11,094 bases of DNA from Larix sibirica (GCA_004151065.3 NWUY0300019095.1:30208-41301); one strand, 5' to 3'. Shown: positions 1 to 7,977, counted from the first letter of the stretch. The notes: a model not told the origin generated them from the letters alone. Numbers and translations: made by a program.

Positions 1-936
1 TAATCAGCAACAACAAAGGATTAGAGCTGAACAAACAAATAAAGGCGTAACACATATTATTGAGCAAGACTGCACACTACAGTGATAAATAATAGCACTC
101 ACGCTATCGCCAGATCTCAATTCGTGTGTCGATTCCTCTACTTTGAGAGAGTCACCCAAATCTATTGAAGGAGTATTTCTAATCTTAACTATCCTTTAGC
201 AATACCACTCTTATAACTCAAAATCAAGAAATCAATACATAGATCTACTCTGTTGTCTGATGGCTGAAATAAACGCCTCAGTAACTCTATTGCTCCAATA
301 TCATTTATCAAATACAGAGATGGATGGGTTCAGAATGTTTTTATCACATTCTTCATAGGGAAAAAAAATAAGATCAATCCCGATCCTTTCATATTCAGGC
401 ATCATGTTTAAAACAATAGATAAATAATCAGATCCCTACATTTTTAGTAGCATATATAATTACGATTCAGTATAACTAAATCCTCGGTTTACAATTCAAC
501 TATCATGGAGATCTAAGACTCTTTAACGCTTTCAACCAAGAATTAAGCAGCAAAATATAAGTACGATTTAGTATACATCACATACACTGGGATCTATGGG
601 TTTTAACTCAGCATGTATAATAGGCAACGAACTGTTTGATTTCAATTCAGCCTAGACAAACACACTGAGATCTAATTCGGTCAAATCAGACACGCTGAAA
701 ACTATGGATTTCAACTCAGCATAGACAGTCGTGTTCTACCATCCGCTCAGCCTGCAACACGCTTTTGCGTTTCATCCATCATGCATAAGGCAGAGAATGC
801 AACCCGATTTCCACATTCAATTCATATTATGCTTGCATTTATTCCAAGAAGGAAGATTAGTCATAAACATAATGAAACCCAATTTGGACATGCAATTTAA
901 CATACAAACAACAAAACAATTCAACCAATTGACTAT
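1..936. other. Gene-free AT-rich region with faint diverged repeats
   Basis: No reading frame here is protein-like. Three loosely related units are visible: an AACTCAGCAT or AATTCAGCCT core at about 605-614, 644-653 and 713-722, with similar flanks (ACACTGGGATCTATGGG at 584-600; ACGCTGAAAACTATGG at 691-706). This suggests an old short tandem array. A second weak pair of the form ATATAAnTACGATTnAGTATA lies near 453-475 and 555-575. TTTATT at 838-843 would read AATAAA on the minus strand, about 195 bases past the stop at 1039-1041, so it is a possible poly(A) signal for the candidate exon described next. Otherwise I see nothing. Confidence 0.5.
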
Positions 937-1226
937 CTAAGCAACGTAATCCCGAGAAACTTGGATTGAACCGTCACTTGGCATTTTAGAGGGGACAACC
1001 ACCCAAAAATATCCCAAGAATTCCTCCACATCTTCCAGTTAATGGTGAGGGTGGTTAACAGAAAGTATGCCAAGTGTTTCTACTAGATGACACTCAGCTC
1101 CATAAGAGGAGGCTACGGCCTTCCGAATTCTCACAACTTGTTCTTGCTCGACTTCTAGTCTTAGAAGTGCCAAGGCTTGTTTGGACTTAGCAATAGTATG
1201 AATGACCCAAAAGACTAAACCTTCAG
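937..1226 (-). pseudogene. Possible terminal exon or decayed gene fragment, unidentified
   Basis: I do not recognise this protein. Read on the minus strand, the frame from about 1226 to the TAA at 1039-1041 encodes about 60 residues of ordinary protein composition. It has a charged, helix-like middle (KSKQALALLRLEVEQEQ) and a tail ending SVNHPHH. After that single TAA the same frame stays open for 33 more codons (starting LEDVEEFLGYFWVVV) to a TAG at 937-939. The open frame also extends upstream, but there it is only the (TA)n microsatellite read as Ile-Tyr, so the real part probably starts near 1221-1226, where ACACCTGAAG|GT could be a weak splice acceptor. It could be a last exon with its 3' UTR, a pseudogene with one nonsense codon, or a chance frame. 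No partner exon was found upstream on this strand. Confidence 0.25.
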
Positions 1227-1276
1227 GTGTTAGGTAGAGATGACATAACTTGTGAGGCATAAGAACTAAAAAATTA

Positions 1277-1278
<2 letters not shown>

Positions 1279-1307
<29 letters not shown>
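1279..1307. repeat. (TA)14 microsatellite
   Basis: A perfect TA dinucleotide run of 29 bases. It is bordered by a short imperfect direct repeat, TGAGGCATAAG at 1252-1262 and TGAGGCATCATG at 1307-1318, so the run may have expanded between duplicated flanks. It is likely to be length-polymorphic. Confidence 0.9.
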
Positions 1308-1310
<3 letters not shown>

Positions 1311-1329
1311 GCATCATGACTTCTACCAA

Positions 1330-2063
1330 AAAGAGTTAGAATAAGTACTTCGTTCCCATAGAGCTTCCCACGTATGGGATAATAATACTTATTGGTTATA
1401 ATAAACTACATTTTACCTACAAGTATACTTGTATGCATAATCATAAAACAATACTTTATACAAAGGTATATTTGTATTTATGATCATCCTTTTATAGAAG
1501 ATTACCCTTCTCAATGTCATCAAGAAATATAAACTCGTTGGCACTCGATTCCCTCATTAAAATAATTAAGATATGGATTAAATCTTATTAAGCTTATAAT
1601 AATAATAATTATTTCCTCTTCGTGATAGTGGTATGTAGTAAATGATTCTACTCACAATTTATCTCTCCTTAGGATGAAGACTAAGAATTTTATACTATCT
1701 AGAGAACATTAACCGCTTATATTATCTCATGTTCTTACGGTACCATGATGGCACAGTTCATCGGTAGCTTATTATCCTAGCCGTCAAACCTTCCTTTCCC
1801 TAGTGGTTCATTTAAGTGGTGTCATGTCCTTGTCTCCTAAGTTAAAAAATAACATTCGGAAATAACATAACAATACTTTCAAGGTCCACTGGTGGGGCCT
1901 TGGCCTTGAGCTCCTCACCANGCATTTGTCATTGGCATTCCCACCCATAGTATCAGTATCTATGTAATACATTTTGATTTTGATGACTTCAAATGACTAT
2001 GAGAAAACTACAGTTTATGGTTCTAACTTCTATTTTATTTGCATTGATTATTCTCATTCTTGA
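1330..2063. other. Gene-free region with one imperfect hairpin and one unresolved base
   Basis: There is no defensible gene. A perfect 12-bp palindrome, CAAGTATACTTG, lies at 1420-1431, directly followed by an imperfect inverted repeat with arms at about 1433-1454 and 1466-1487. An (AAT)n-like stretch lies near 1597-1609. At 1891-1921 an imperfect inverted repeat (TGGTGGGG against CCTCACCA) ends at the ambiguous base N1921, so a hard-to-read hairpin may explain the N. The 1600-1850 stretch looks like degenerate transposon sequence, but I cannot assign a family. Confidence 0.45.
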
Positions 2064-2131
2064 GTTTGATCATCACTTAGCATTAACATTAATTCTTGTG
2101 CGTTTGATCATCATTTGGCATTGACATTGAT
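2064..2131. repeat. Two-copy tandem repeat, 38-bp period
   Basis: The 30-base core at 2064-2093 recurs at 2102-2131 with four substitutions. The core begins GTTTGATCATCA and contains GCATTnACATTnAT. The surrounding sequence is not coding. Confidence 0.8.
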
Positions 2132-2472
2132 GCGGTAACTAGTTGTATCAATATTTTGTAAATGTTCTAATTTCTAAGAAAAATGGATGTTTAACCGTAT
2201 TTCATTGTTATATTGTAATTTGTAATTTTTTAAATATACATATAGAGAGAGAGAGAATGTGCCCCATGTCCTGTTTAGGGGGTAGACATGTCCCGTGTCA
2301 GATACTCAAATCTGCATCTTGTCTGCCCGTGTCCAGGTGTCCTGTGACTTAGCTGATAAGTAGCAAACAGTATTGATGGTTTGTGTTTGGTTTCTCTATC
2401 AAGCTCATGCTGCTTCCTTACATGATGGTCAATGTTTTGTAAAGGTAAGGTTTTCAGTTTGTGCCCATGCGC
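2132..2472. other. Gene-free stretch with short GA microsatellite
   Basis: It contains a short (AG)n run at about 2244-2256. Next to it, 2258-2345 is GC-richer and full of GTCC/GTGTC words (for example CATGTCCTG, CATGTCCCGTGTC, CGTGTCCAGGTGTCC), like a decayed low-complexity array. No protein-like frame was recognised. Confidence 0.4.
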
Positions 2473-2569
2473 CTTCTTAAGGATTTTTGGACTTTGGGCT
2501 TCTTAAGGTTTTTTGGACTTTTCGCTTTCGATTTGGGACACGGTATGTTTTCGATTTGGGACACAGTAT
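2473..2569. repeat. Two adjacent two-copy tandem repeats (26 and 23 bp)
   Basis: CTTCTTAAGG plus a T-rich tail ending TTTTTGGACTTT occurs at 2473 and again at 2499 (period 26). Immediately afterwards TTTCGATTTGGGACAC occurs at 2526 and 2549 (period 23). The two arrays abut but have unrelated units. The overlapping short open frames here come from the repeats and lack protein features. Confidence 0.8.
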
Positions 2570-3204
2570 TACAAGGTCCTCGATCCACATTGTGGCAACA
2601 GCCTATCTGCAGTCTTTTTTTTTTGGTTATATGTTCTCTTTACTATACAAGTTTTTTATTCAACAGAATTGATTAAGCATATTTACCAAAAAAGAGTAAG
2701 AAAGACTTACAGAGTACAGAGCGGCCAGAAACTCTTCCCATTCTCAACTATCCATTCTGTGCAAGGCGCCCGTCCTCGACTATGCAATCATCATGTGCAA
2801 GATGCCCAGTGGAAGATATCTGTATGTCAATGACCATTCAAACAGTAAGCATCTGGTAAAATGCGACCCCCACGTAGTAAACTCCAAAAGATGTCATAAA
2901 TCAATCATAAAAAGCTAATCGTCCATTTCAAGTTGGATTTCCCACGTACAATTACTTTAATGAATGAATAAATATCCTTGTCAATGCTTTACCCCCTTTA
3001 TTATATCCAATGATTTTCTTTCAAACCACCAAAACCATGGGCAAGTGGAAAAATGCAAAGGCGTTCATGCCACTTTGACAAAGACAACTGAATCTTACAA
3101 GATCATAAATCAGACAGCTTTGCTGCACTAAAAAGTTACAAGCAGTAAAGCAAACTCTACATTTCTACTCCCTCTTTTGCATCTAGACTCTTCAATTTAC
3201 ACGT
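2570..3204. other. Gene-free stretch; GC-richer island at about 2710-2870
   Basis: 2710-2870 is less AT-rich than its surroundings and is open in several frames at once. The most protein-like, about 2699 to the TAA at 2921-2923 (plus), contains KAPVLDYAIIMCKMPSGRYL and YVNDHSNSKHLVKCDPH. I recognise no family and see no convincing splice sites or start, so I do not call it a gene. The rest (2580-2700, 2925-3204) is AT-rich with nothing notable. Confidence 0.35.
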
Positions 3205-3472
3205 GGGGGTAACATCACTCGCAAGCCCAGTACCAAGATTTTTCGGCTTTCTTTGCTAGGAAAACTGATAAATCAGAATGTCAATTATCTCCCATTCCTG
3301 CAAAAATTGTCCAAATTACCACACTGACATGTCTAATTTCACTCCTAAGTCCAGTATTTAGATCCTTTTTGGTCTTTCTTTGCTAGGAAAAATGAGGAAA
3401 TCAGAATGTCAGTTTTCTCCCATTCCTGCAAAAATTGTCCAAACTACTACTCTGAAATGTCCAATATACCAG
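3205..3472. repeat. Two-copy tandem repeat, about 126-bp unit
   Basis: The unit beginning near 3212 (AACATCACTCGCAAGCCCAG) recurs near 3336 (AATTTCACTCCTAAGTCCAG). Shared blocks include CTTTCTTTGCTAGGAAAA at 3247 and 3374, AAATCAGAATGTCA, and CCCATTCCTGCAAAAATTGT ending near 3310 and 3438. The offset drifts from 124 to 128 through small indels. By eye about 80% of positions match. Both copies are non-coding in either direction. Confidence 0.85.
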
Positions 3473-3773
3473 CACAAGCTCCTTGGCACATGCATACAAC
3501 GCAACCCATACTACAGTGGCATAGTCCCGTCATTCAACAGAAACTGCTCGACACCATAATCGAGTGCCTTTTATAGATGGATCATGGTGTTGGGTTACTC
3601 TACACTGAGGACACAGACATCATACCATTAAGAGCATGCAAGTCCTAATTTACTTAAACACAGTGAGTGCAGATGCCATAGACTACTACGGATAGTGGCT
3701 GCGCAAAAGTTAAGTGTTTAGTTAGGTAATTACATTTTCCAGATTAAGAACACACGAGGGACGATGCAAGGGG
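3473..3773. other. Gene-free stretch, nothing recognised
   Basis: Unique-looking, mixed-composition sequence. I see no protein-like frame, RNA gene or repeat in either strand. Confidence 0.5.
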
Positions 3774-3854
3774 CTAACTTCAATTGGGGTTTATTCACAC
3801 AAAAACATAAGTTTCTAACTTCAATTGGTGTTTATTCACATAAAGCACAAGTTT
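3774..3854. repeat. Two-copy tandem repeat, 41-bp period
   Basis: The unit CTAACTTCAATTGG-GTTTATTCACA-AAGTTT starts at 3774 and recurs at 3815 with a few substitutions and a one-base indel. A third start, CTAAAG, follows at 3855. The short open frame across it is only the repeat translated. Confidence 0.85.
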
Positions 3855-4395
3855 CTAAAGTGTCGATCTTCAGAGACCTTCATCTCAAACTCATCCCACT
3901 AGGATATCAATACTATGCAACTGCTTTAAAAAGACAAAATGATTTATGTAAATGATATTTCCTTCGGAAAATATTGTTTTCAGGGATATTTAGCATTACT
4001 ACACAAATAATGTGATCAACAAAAAGTAAGCATTCACATGTTCATGATGTCATTTTAAACTCTTGCAAAAAACACAAAGTAGACGCCTGTGACGTAGAGT
4101 TTGCGTTTCTCAATCAGTTTTTAAAGCATTCAATGCCTTTCCTGATCAACTTTAATGGCCAAATCTCCTTCCAGAACAAGCAACCATGAAGCAATCCCGA
4201 AGTGGCCCTGGAACGTCTACTGGTATGTTCGGCTTGCAAACTTATTTTTTTAATTTTCAGGTGGCGAAGCTCAAGGCTCAAACGCCTTATTCACTAAGTT
4301 CTTGCTGTGGCTTGGGAGGCCTCCAAGTTCTCACCTGGATTGGGAGGGCCGAACTAGCCACTTATGAATTGTTATGATCATCAGAATCTATCCGC
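3855..4395. other. Gene-free stretch; exon-like look at 4140-4380 not supported
   Basis: 4140-4380 is GC-richer, and an ATG frame at 4186-4377 encodes 63 residues. Inside it, GTATGT at 4223 and TTTTCAG ending at 4260 resemble a splice donor and acceptor, but the implied intron of about 38 bases is too short for plants. The translations are not recognisable. It may be part of a non-coding transcript or an old pseudogene; nothing here decides it. Confidence 0.35.
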
Positions 4396-4655
4396 GCCTA
4401 CGAGGGGTAGGAGGTCTTGTGATTTTATTGTTGCGTCTTTTGTTCTTGTGTAAGATCATGGGGCTTCTGTAAACTGTAAACTTTATCATATATCATATGT
4501 ATGGCCACTTTATCATATGTATGGCCTGTTTTATTTTCGAGTCGGCCTATGAGGGGTAGGAGGTCTTGTGATTTTATCGTTGCGTCTTTTGTTCTTGTGT
4601 AAGATCGCAGGACTTCTGTAAACTGTATCATATGTATGGCCTGTTTTATTTTTCA
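4396..4655. repeat. Tandem duplication, 149-bp period, with nested 20-bp duplication
   Basis: The block from about 4396 (GCCTACGAGGGGTAGGAGG) recurs at 4545 (GCCTATGAGGGGTAGGAGG). About 80 bases match with only a few mismatches as far as CTTCTGTAAACTG. The copies then differ: copy 1 carries about 35 extra bases containing an additional ATCATATGTATGGCC (4492-4506), 20 bases before the shared one (4512-4526). Copy 2 has a single ATCATATGTATGGCC at 4627-4641. Both end in GGCCTGTTTTATTTT. The high match and nested expansion point to a fairly recent duplication followed by slippage. It is non-coding. Confidence 0.9.
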
Positions 4656-5219
4656 GAACTAATACATTTGTACTTAAATTGAAGGTATTCAATAATATGT
4701 TAACAGTGTCATGCTTTTGAAGAACTTTTAAGGTTCAGAAATTAAATAACGTTGTCATGTATCAGCAATTTGAATAGGCAGCTCAATATAATGAACAGAA
4801 ATCTAGAGAAGATAAATTGCAGTGCCTGTAGACGAAACTCACAATTTTTCACCAATTCGCCCACCAATGATTGCATTTACAAGTGTTGAAATTTCTACCA
4901 GAGTACAATAATATAGATGCTAGTGTAAAACAGAGTAATCCCTACACTAAACCTTGAACATATTCCTCTATGGTACCAAAGCCTGCAGTTCTTATGAGCT
5001 TCAGGACTCAAAAAAGCACCATATTTAACGCCAATCCCCATTCCCCGGCTTGGATGCTACATATACCTGTCTATCTATATACAACTACCAGAGTCTATGC
5101 TGTATTTACAGTAAAAATGGCCATACGGGTCAATTTTATCTGGGACCTAGCTATGCCATGACTAGCTTTTAACTGTTTTACAGTAAAATGACCAAATGGG
5201 TGTGTTTTAAGGCTGAATG
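4656..5219. other. 3' flank of the RING-H2 gene (minus-strand transcript)
   Basis: This lies downstream of the RING gene's TAG stop at 5220-5222 and probably includes its 3' UTR. No canonical AATAAA is seen on the minus strand within about 400 bases of the stop; the nearest is the reverse of TTTATT at 4645-4650, so the true poly(A) signal is probably a variant. No other gene is visible. Confidence 0.4.
5101..5209. repeat. Diverged two-copy repeat next to the RING gene stop codon, about 73-bp period
   Basis: TGTATTTACAGTAAAAATGGCCATACGGGT at 5101-5130 resembles TGTTTTACAGTAAAATGACCAAATGGGT at about 5174-5201, each followed by a T-rich end. The core TTTTACAGTAAAA in the second copy is an odd-centred palindrome with 6-bp arms. 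If transcribed with the RING gene, both copies lie within 120 bases of its stop codon, in the 3' UTR. Confidence 0.6.
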
Positions 5220-5729
5220 CTAGGATTGAAACACCAAATCCTCCCCAAACAAGTATAACAACCGTTCCACAGCCCAGGACTCTTCTGCTACCTCCTCCTC
5301 AACAATTTCAGACATTAGACAGGATCTGCACAGAGGGCATGTTTTCTGGTCATGTTCAAGCCATTTGTCCAAGCAATTCTTGTGAAAGATGTGGCTGCAG
5401 TTCGTCAGTTCGCGAATCTCATCTGATCTCTCAAACTCATTGAGACAAACAGCACAAGTAACGGCATCAAGATCCTCAGATCTGTCTGCTAATTGGCCAT
5501 ATTCTATAACAGGAAGGCACCTTCTGATCATCTCTGCAGAAACGCTGGAGGCAGCATCCACTGAATGTTCTGGCAGATCAGCCCATGTGACCTCCGACTC
5601 CAGGAAATCAGCCAACCCAATGTATCTGAGGAACCAGCATATGCCATTTCTGATTGTGGACAGCAAAAACACAGCATTGAATAGTATTTTGGAGATAATG
5701 ACACCTGAATATTCTGCCGGGAATCCCAT
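5220..5729 (-). CDS. BRH1-like: BRH1-type RING-H2 finger protein, probable membrane-associated E3 ubiquitin ligase
   Basis: Intact 169-residue protein. The start is the first ATG in frame: upstream the frame stays open to a TAG ending at 5844 but has no ATG, and MGFP is the typical N-terminus of BRH1 (brassinosteroid-responsive RING-H2) relatives. Residues about 9-40 are hydrophobic and could anchor the protein in a membrane, followed by the family-like GLADFLESEVTW. The RING-H2 domain spans residues 92-134, with zinc ligands C92, C95, C111, H113, H116, C119, C131 and C134 (C-x2-C-x15-C-x-H-x2-H-x2-C-x11-C-x2-C). W123 sits in the E2-binding groove and R135 follows the last cysteine; all ligands are present. 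The tail is acidic (EIVEEEVAEE). The known role of such proteins is transferring ubiquitin from an E2 to substrates, in Arabidopsis BRH1 with links to hormone and elicitor response; the substrate here is unknown. The coding part has no intron, as is usual for this family. Confidence 0.93.
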   Translation of the reverse strand: MGFPAEYSGVIISKILFNAVFLLSTIRNGICWFLRYIGLADFLESEVTWADLPEHSVDAASSVSAEMIRRCLPVIEYGQLADRSEDLDAVTCAVCLNEFERSDEIRELTNCSHIFHKNCLDKWLEHDQKTCPLCRSCLMSEIVEEEVAEESWAVERLLYLFGEDLVFQS

Positions 5730-6865
5730 CACAAATCCACACCAGCAGCCCCTGTTACGGTTCTTATTCAGTAATTCCAGTCCCCACGCCAAAACAGGGC
5801 CCAAGTTTATAGAACCAAAGTCACATGCAGGTAAAAAAAGCAACTATGACGAGATTTCTCTAGGGAGCCCTGAATCATCACAGAGGGAAAGGGTTTGAAG
5901 TAACAGAAACGGAGTAAAATGAAGAAAGATCAGCAAATTTAGCAAAACCCGGGTGAGAAACAAGTAGCAGATCCAGGCCAAAAGAGATGGGTCGGACCTA
6001 GTGCAGAAATAAAACATAAAGAATGTAGTTTTAAATGACCCAGTCGACTGTGGGCTCTAGAATCTAGTCTCTGGAGAGAAGTCGAACAAACTTGACAGAA
6101 AAAAGGCCATCTAAATAGCAGATTTAAGCTGATTGAAATGGGTCACGCCCAGAAGACATGGTATTCTGCAAGAAACGGCGATTTTTTAACTGACCCAGGT
6201 GGGGTTTTCAAACTACAAACTAGCATGTGTAGAGAATGAGGCCAAATTTACGAAAACCCACAAGTGCTTTGCGCTTAGAAAACCAGTATACATCAATTTT
6301 TAAGAGATCTACAAAAGTTTCCCGCCTTTGAAGGCTCACTCTATGCAGAAAATATAACAGATTTCAATAGACCTGCTTGAGATGAGATGAGGAAGCCTGT
6401 GAGAACTTACTGTCAGTAGCATAAACGGCAGATTTTGAGCCGAGCAGTCAAAATACAGGCCTAGAAATCCGCCTACAGCAGACTCCAGCTAACCCAAATG
6501 AACTTGGTGACCCAAAAAAATTGGCCAGCCGACCCAAAACTTGCAGAATAGATTTGCGAGAAAAACGACCCAAAAGAGATTCGGCAGCTTAATCAGTAAA
6601 TTGCATGCAAAACAGAGCTGCCCAAAGACTGAGATCCCTAATTCCTCCCTGCAAAATCACATGAATGATACACAGAGAGTCAGAATTTTGCTTGCAGAGA
6701 AGCAAAATCTCACACGAACTATAGAGAGAGAGGTCAGAATTTTGCTTACAGCGAAGCAAGAAATTCGGGAATGAAAAGGAGAAAGAGAGGAATCCAATGC
6801 AAGGGTAGGGCAGCCTGACAAGGCACACAGAGACGTAAGTGAAGAGGAGGGAGAAGGGGAGGTTG
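5730..6865 (-). other. Probable 5' leader of the RING-H2 gene with candidate 5'-UTR introns
   Basis: This is inferred as transcribed leader because it separates the start codon from a TATA-like, pyrimidine-rich start region. On the minus strand there are good splice signals. A GTAAGT donor lies at 6410-6405, with possible acceptors TTTCTTGCAG ending at 6166, TTTTCTGCATAG ending at 6341 and GTAACAG ending at 5752. Nearer the start, a GTAAGC donor at 6749-6744 pairs with the strong acceptor GATTTTGCAG ending at 6649 (intron about 101 bases). Which are used cannot be decided by eye. TTTTGGGTC occurs three times on the minus strand, with plus-strand copies starting at 6509, 6531 and 6567. If 6165-5753 were retained, a short upstream ORF (11 codons, MSSGRD...) starting near 6160 would precede the main start. 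Confidence 0.4.
6679..6765. repeat. Duplicated 54-bp hairpin unit in the RING gene leader
   Basis: GTCAGAATTTTGCTT begins at 6679 and again at 6733 (period 54). In the first unit, ATTTTGCTT at 6685-6693 and AAGCAAAAT at 6700-6708 form a perfect 9-bp inverted repeat with a 6-base loop. The second unit keeps TTGCTT and AAGCAA but its outer stem is disturbed. On the minus (gene) strand the two units carry GCTGTAAGC and TCTGCAAGC at matching places, so a GT donor in one copy corresponds to a GC dinucleotide in the other. Confidence 0.8.
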
Positions 6866-6893
6866 GAAGGAGCCCTTGCATGCCCTTTAAAGG
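6837..6893 (-). promoter_or_regulatory. Candidate core promoter of the RING-H2 gene
   Basis: On the minus strand, CCTTTAAAGG at 6893-6884 is a TATA-like palindrome. About 25-35 bases downstream comes CTTCCAACCTCCCCTTCTCC, then CT-rich sequence to about 6837. Pyrimidine-rich initiator regions of this kind are common just after plant transcription starts, so the start is placed near 6855-6870. This is inferred from spacing and composition only. Upstream (6894-7000) is GT/CA-rich with no further element I can name. Confidence 0.35.
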
Positions 6894-7625
6894 ATTTTTG
6901 GGGCTACTTTCTCTGTGCACTGACACCCCCACACCCCACCCAAACGTCTTTCAAGAAGCAAGTGAAGGTGGATGTGAAGGATTGATGTGACTGGAATTGA
7001 CACCCACTGAGGTTAAGCTTGGCAGATAATAAACTTTGTGTCATAATTTCAAAAGCTCATCATGCCCTTGATTAAGATTAATGGCACCTATGTAGACTTT
7101 TTTCTCTTAATTTCAAGAGCTCATGAAGATCAATGGCTGCTGATTAATGGTGTTCTTTCATGGTATAAAAGTTGGAATTGTGCAATCAAGTTGGGGCAGC
7201 GCTCACTGTGGCAGAAAAAGAAAAATGATTTGTGTAGGGCATGGTGTGATTTCATATAAAGGTTTAAACAGAACTTGATGTTTACTGCACGTTCATGTTG
7301 TCGATGTGATTTATAAAATTCAAATCTGCTTACTCTCGATTATAGAATTTAGTGGCTTAACAATTTTACTTGGGAGTGTGTGGTCACTTTTCAAATCACA
7401 TCTTTCAAGAAAGTATCCACTAAAATCCGTGAGAAGTAAAAGTTAAAGTTCATAACTCTGCTTTTGTCGGACCTGGAGGGAAAGCAAGTCTGCCACAACT
7501 AAGACCACATTTTTTTAATTTGTTTGAGTAAGGGTTTTTTCATTAATGAATGGTCGGTGATAATCTATTCTTGTGCTTAACTATTCTATTATTGGTAGGA
7601 TCTTTTTTACTATGTAAATATAAAG
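6894..7625. other. Intergenic region upstream of the RING-H2 gene
   Basis: No gene is seen. A short direct repeat, AATTTCAAAAGCTCATCATG at about 7045-7064 and AATTTCAAGAGCTCATGAAG at about 7109-7128, is 64 bases apart. It may hold distal promoter elements, but none is identifiable with confidence. Confidence 0.4.
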
Positions 7626-7745
7626 ATTTTACCAACCACAACAACTATTATGCTTTGGTCAATATTAAGAGCACTATGTAAAAATTTCATTTTACCATGA
7701 TCTTAGGGATTGGAACCTTGTTTTGGTCAATATTAAGAGGACTAT
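7626..7745. repeat. Diverged two-copy tandem repeat, 63-68-bp offset
   Basis: ATTTTACCA occurs at 7626 and 7689, and TTTGGTCAATATTAAGAG at 7654-7671 and 7722-7739, each followed by one base and ACTAT. The offset grows from 63 to 68, so the copies have gained indels since duplicating. Confidence 0.75.
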
Positions 7746-7860
7746 AGATTTGGTTGAATGAGCATGAACATAAGCCAACTCATAATATGATCTAAATCAA
7801 TTTCAATAATAGTAGCAAATGTGTTTAGGAAAAAGGTTAACCTAATCTGAATGGGAAATG

Positions 7861-7977
7861 GTAGTCCACACCTACAAAGTGATTCACTTTAGGTATCGTT
7901 TGATCAAAATTAGGCTAAGAGGAGTAGTCCACACCTACAAAGTGATTCACTTGAGGGTATAGTTTGAACAAAGCTAT
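7861..7977. repeat. Two-copy tandem repeat, 63-bp period
   Basis: A 29-base block starting GTAGTCCACACCTACAAAGT is identical at 7861-7889 and 7924-7952. The rest of each unit is diverged (GGTATCGTTTGATCAAA against GGTATAGTTTGAACAAA). Perfect conservation of 29 bases beside a diverged half is uneven. It is non-coding. Confidence 0.85.

Noticed and set aside
1227-1329. N-terminal extension of the minus-strand frame to 1329
   Set aside because: It is made of the (TA)n microsatellite read as alternating Ile and Tyr.
2513-2833. 106-residue plus-strand frame
   Set aside because: Its first part is translated tandem repeat and a T-run, and competing frames are equally open; no family is recognised.
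4186-4377. 63-residue frame with an apparent internal intron
   Set aside because: The GTATGT...TTTTCAG interval is about 38 bases, shorter than plant introns, and no joined or unjoined reading is recognisable.
5730-5843. Longer RING protein starting at 5843
   Set aside because: That position is TTG, not ATG. A TAG stop lies immediately upstream, and the family N-terminus MGFP starts at 5729.
5389-5898. 169-codon ATG frame on the plus strand
   Set aside because: It lies antisense to the RING-H2 gene, has no recognisable domain, and its openness follows from the coding constraint of the real gene.
6541-6932. Overlapping short frames on both strands
   Set aside because: Their composition reflects the GA/CT-rich leader and the 54-bp duplication; none shows protein features.
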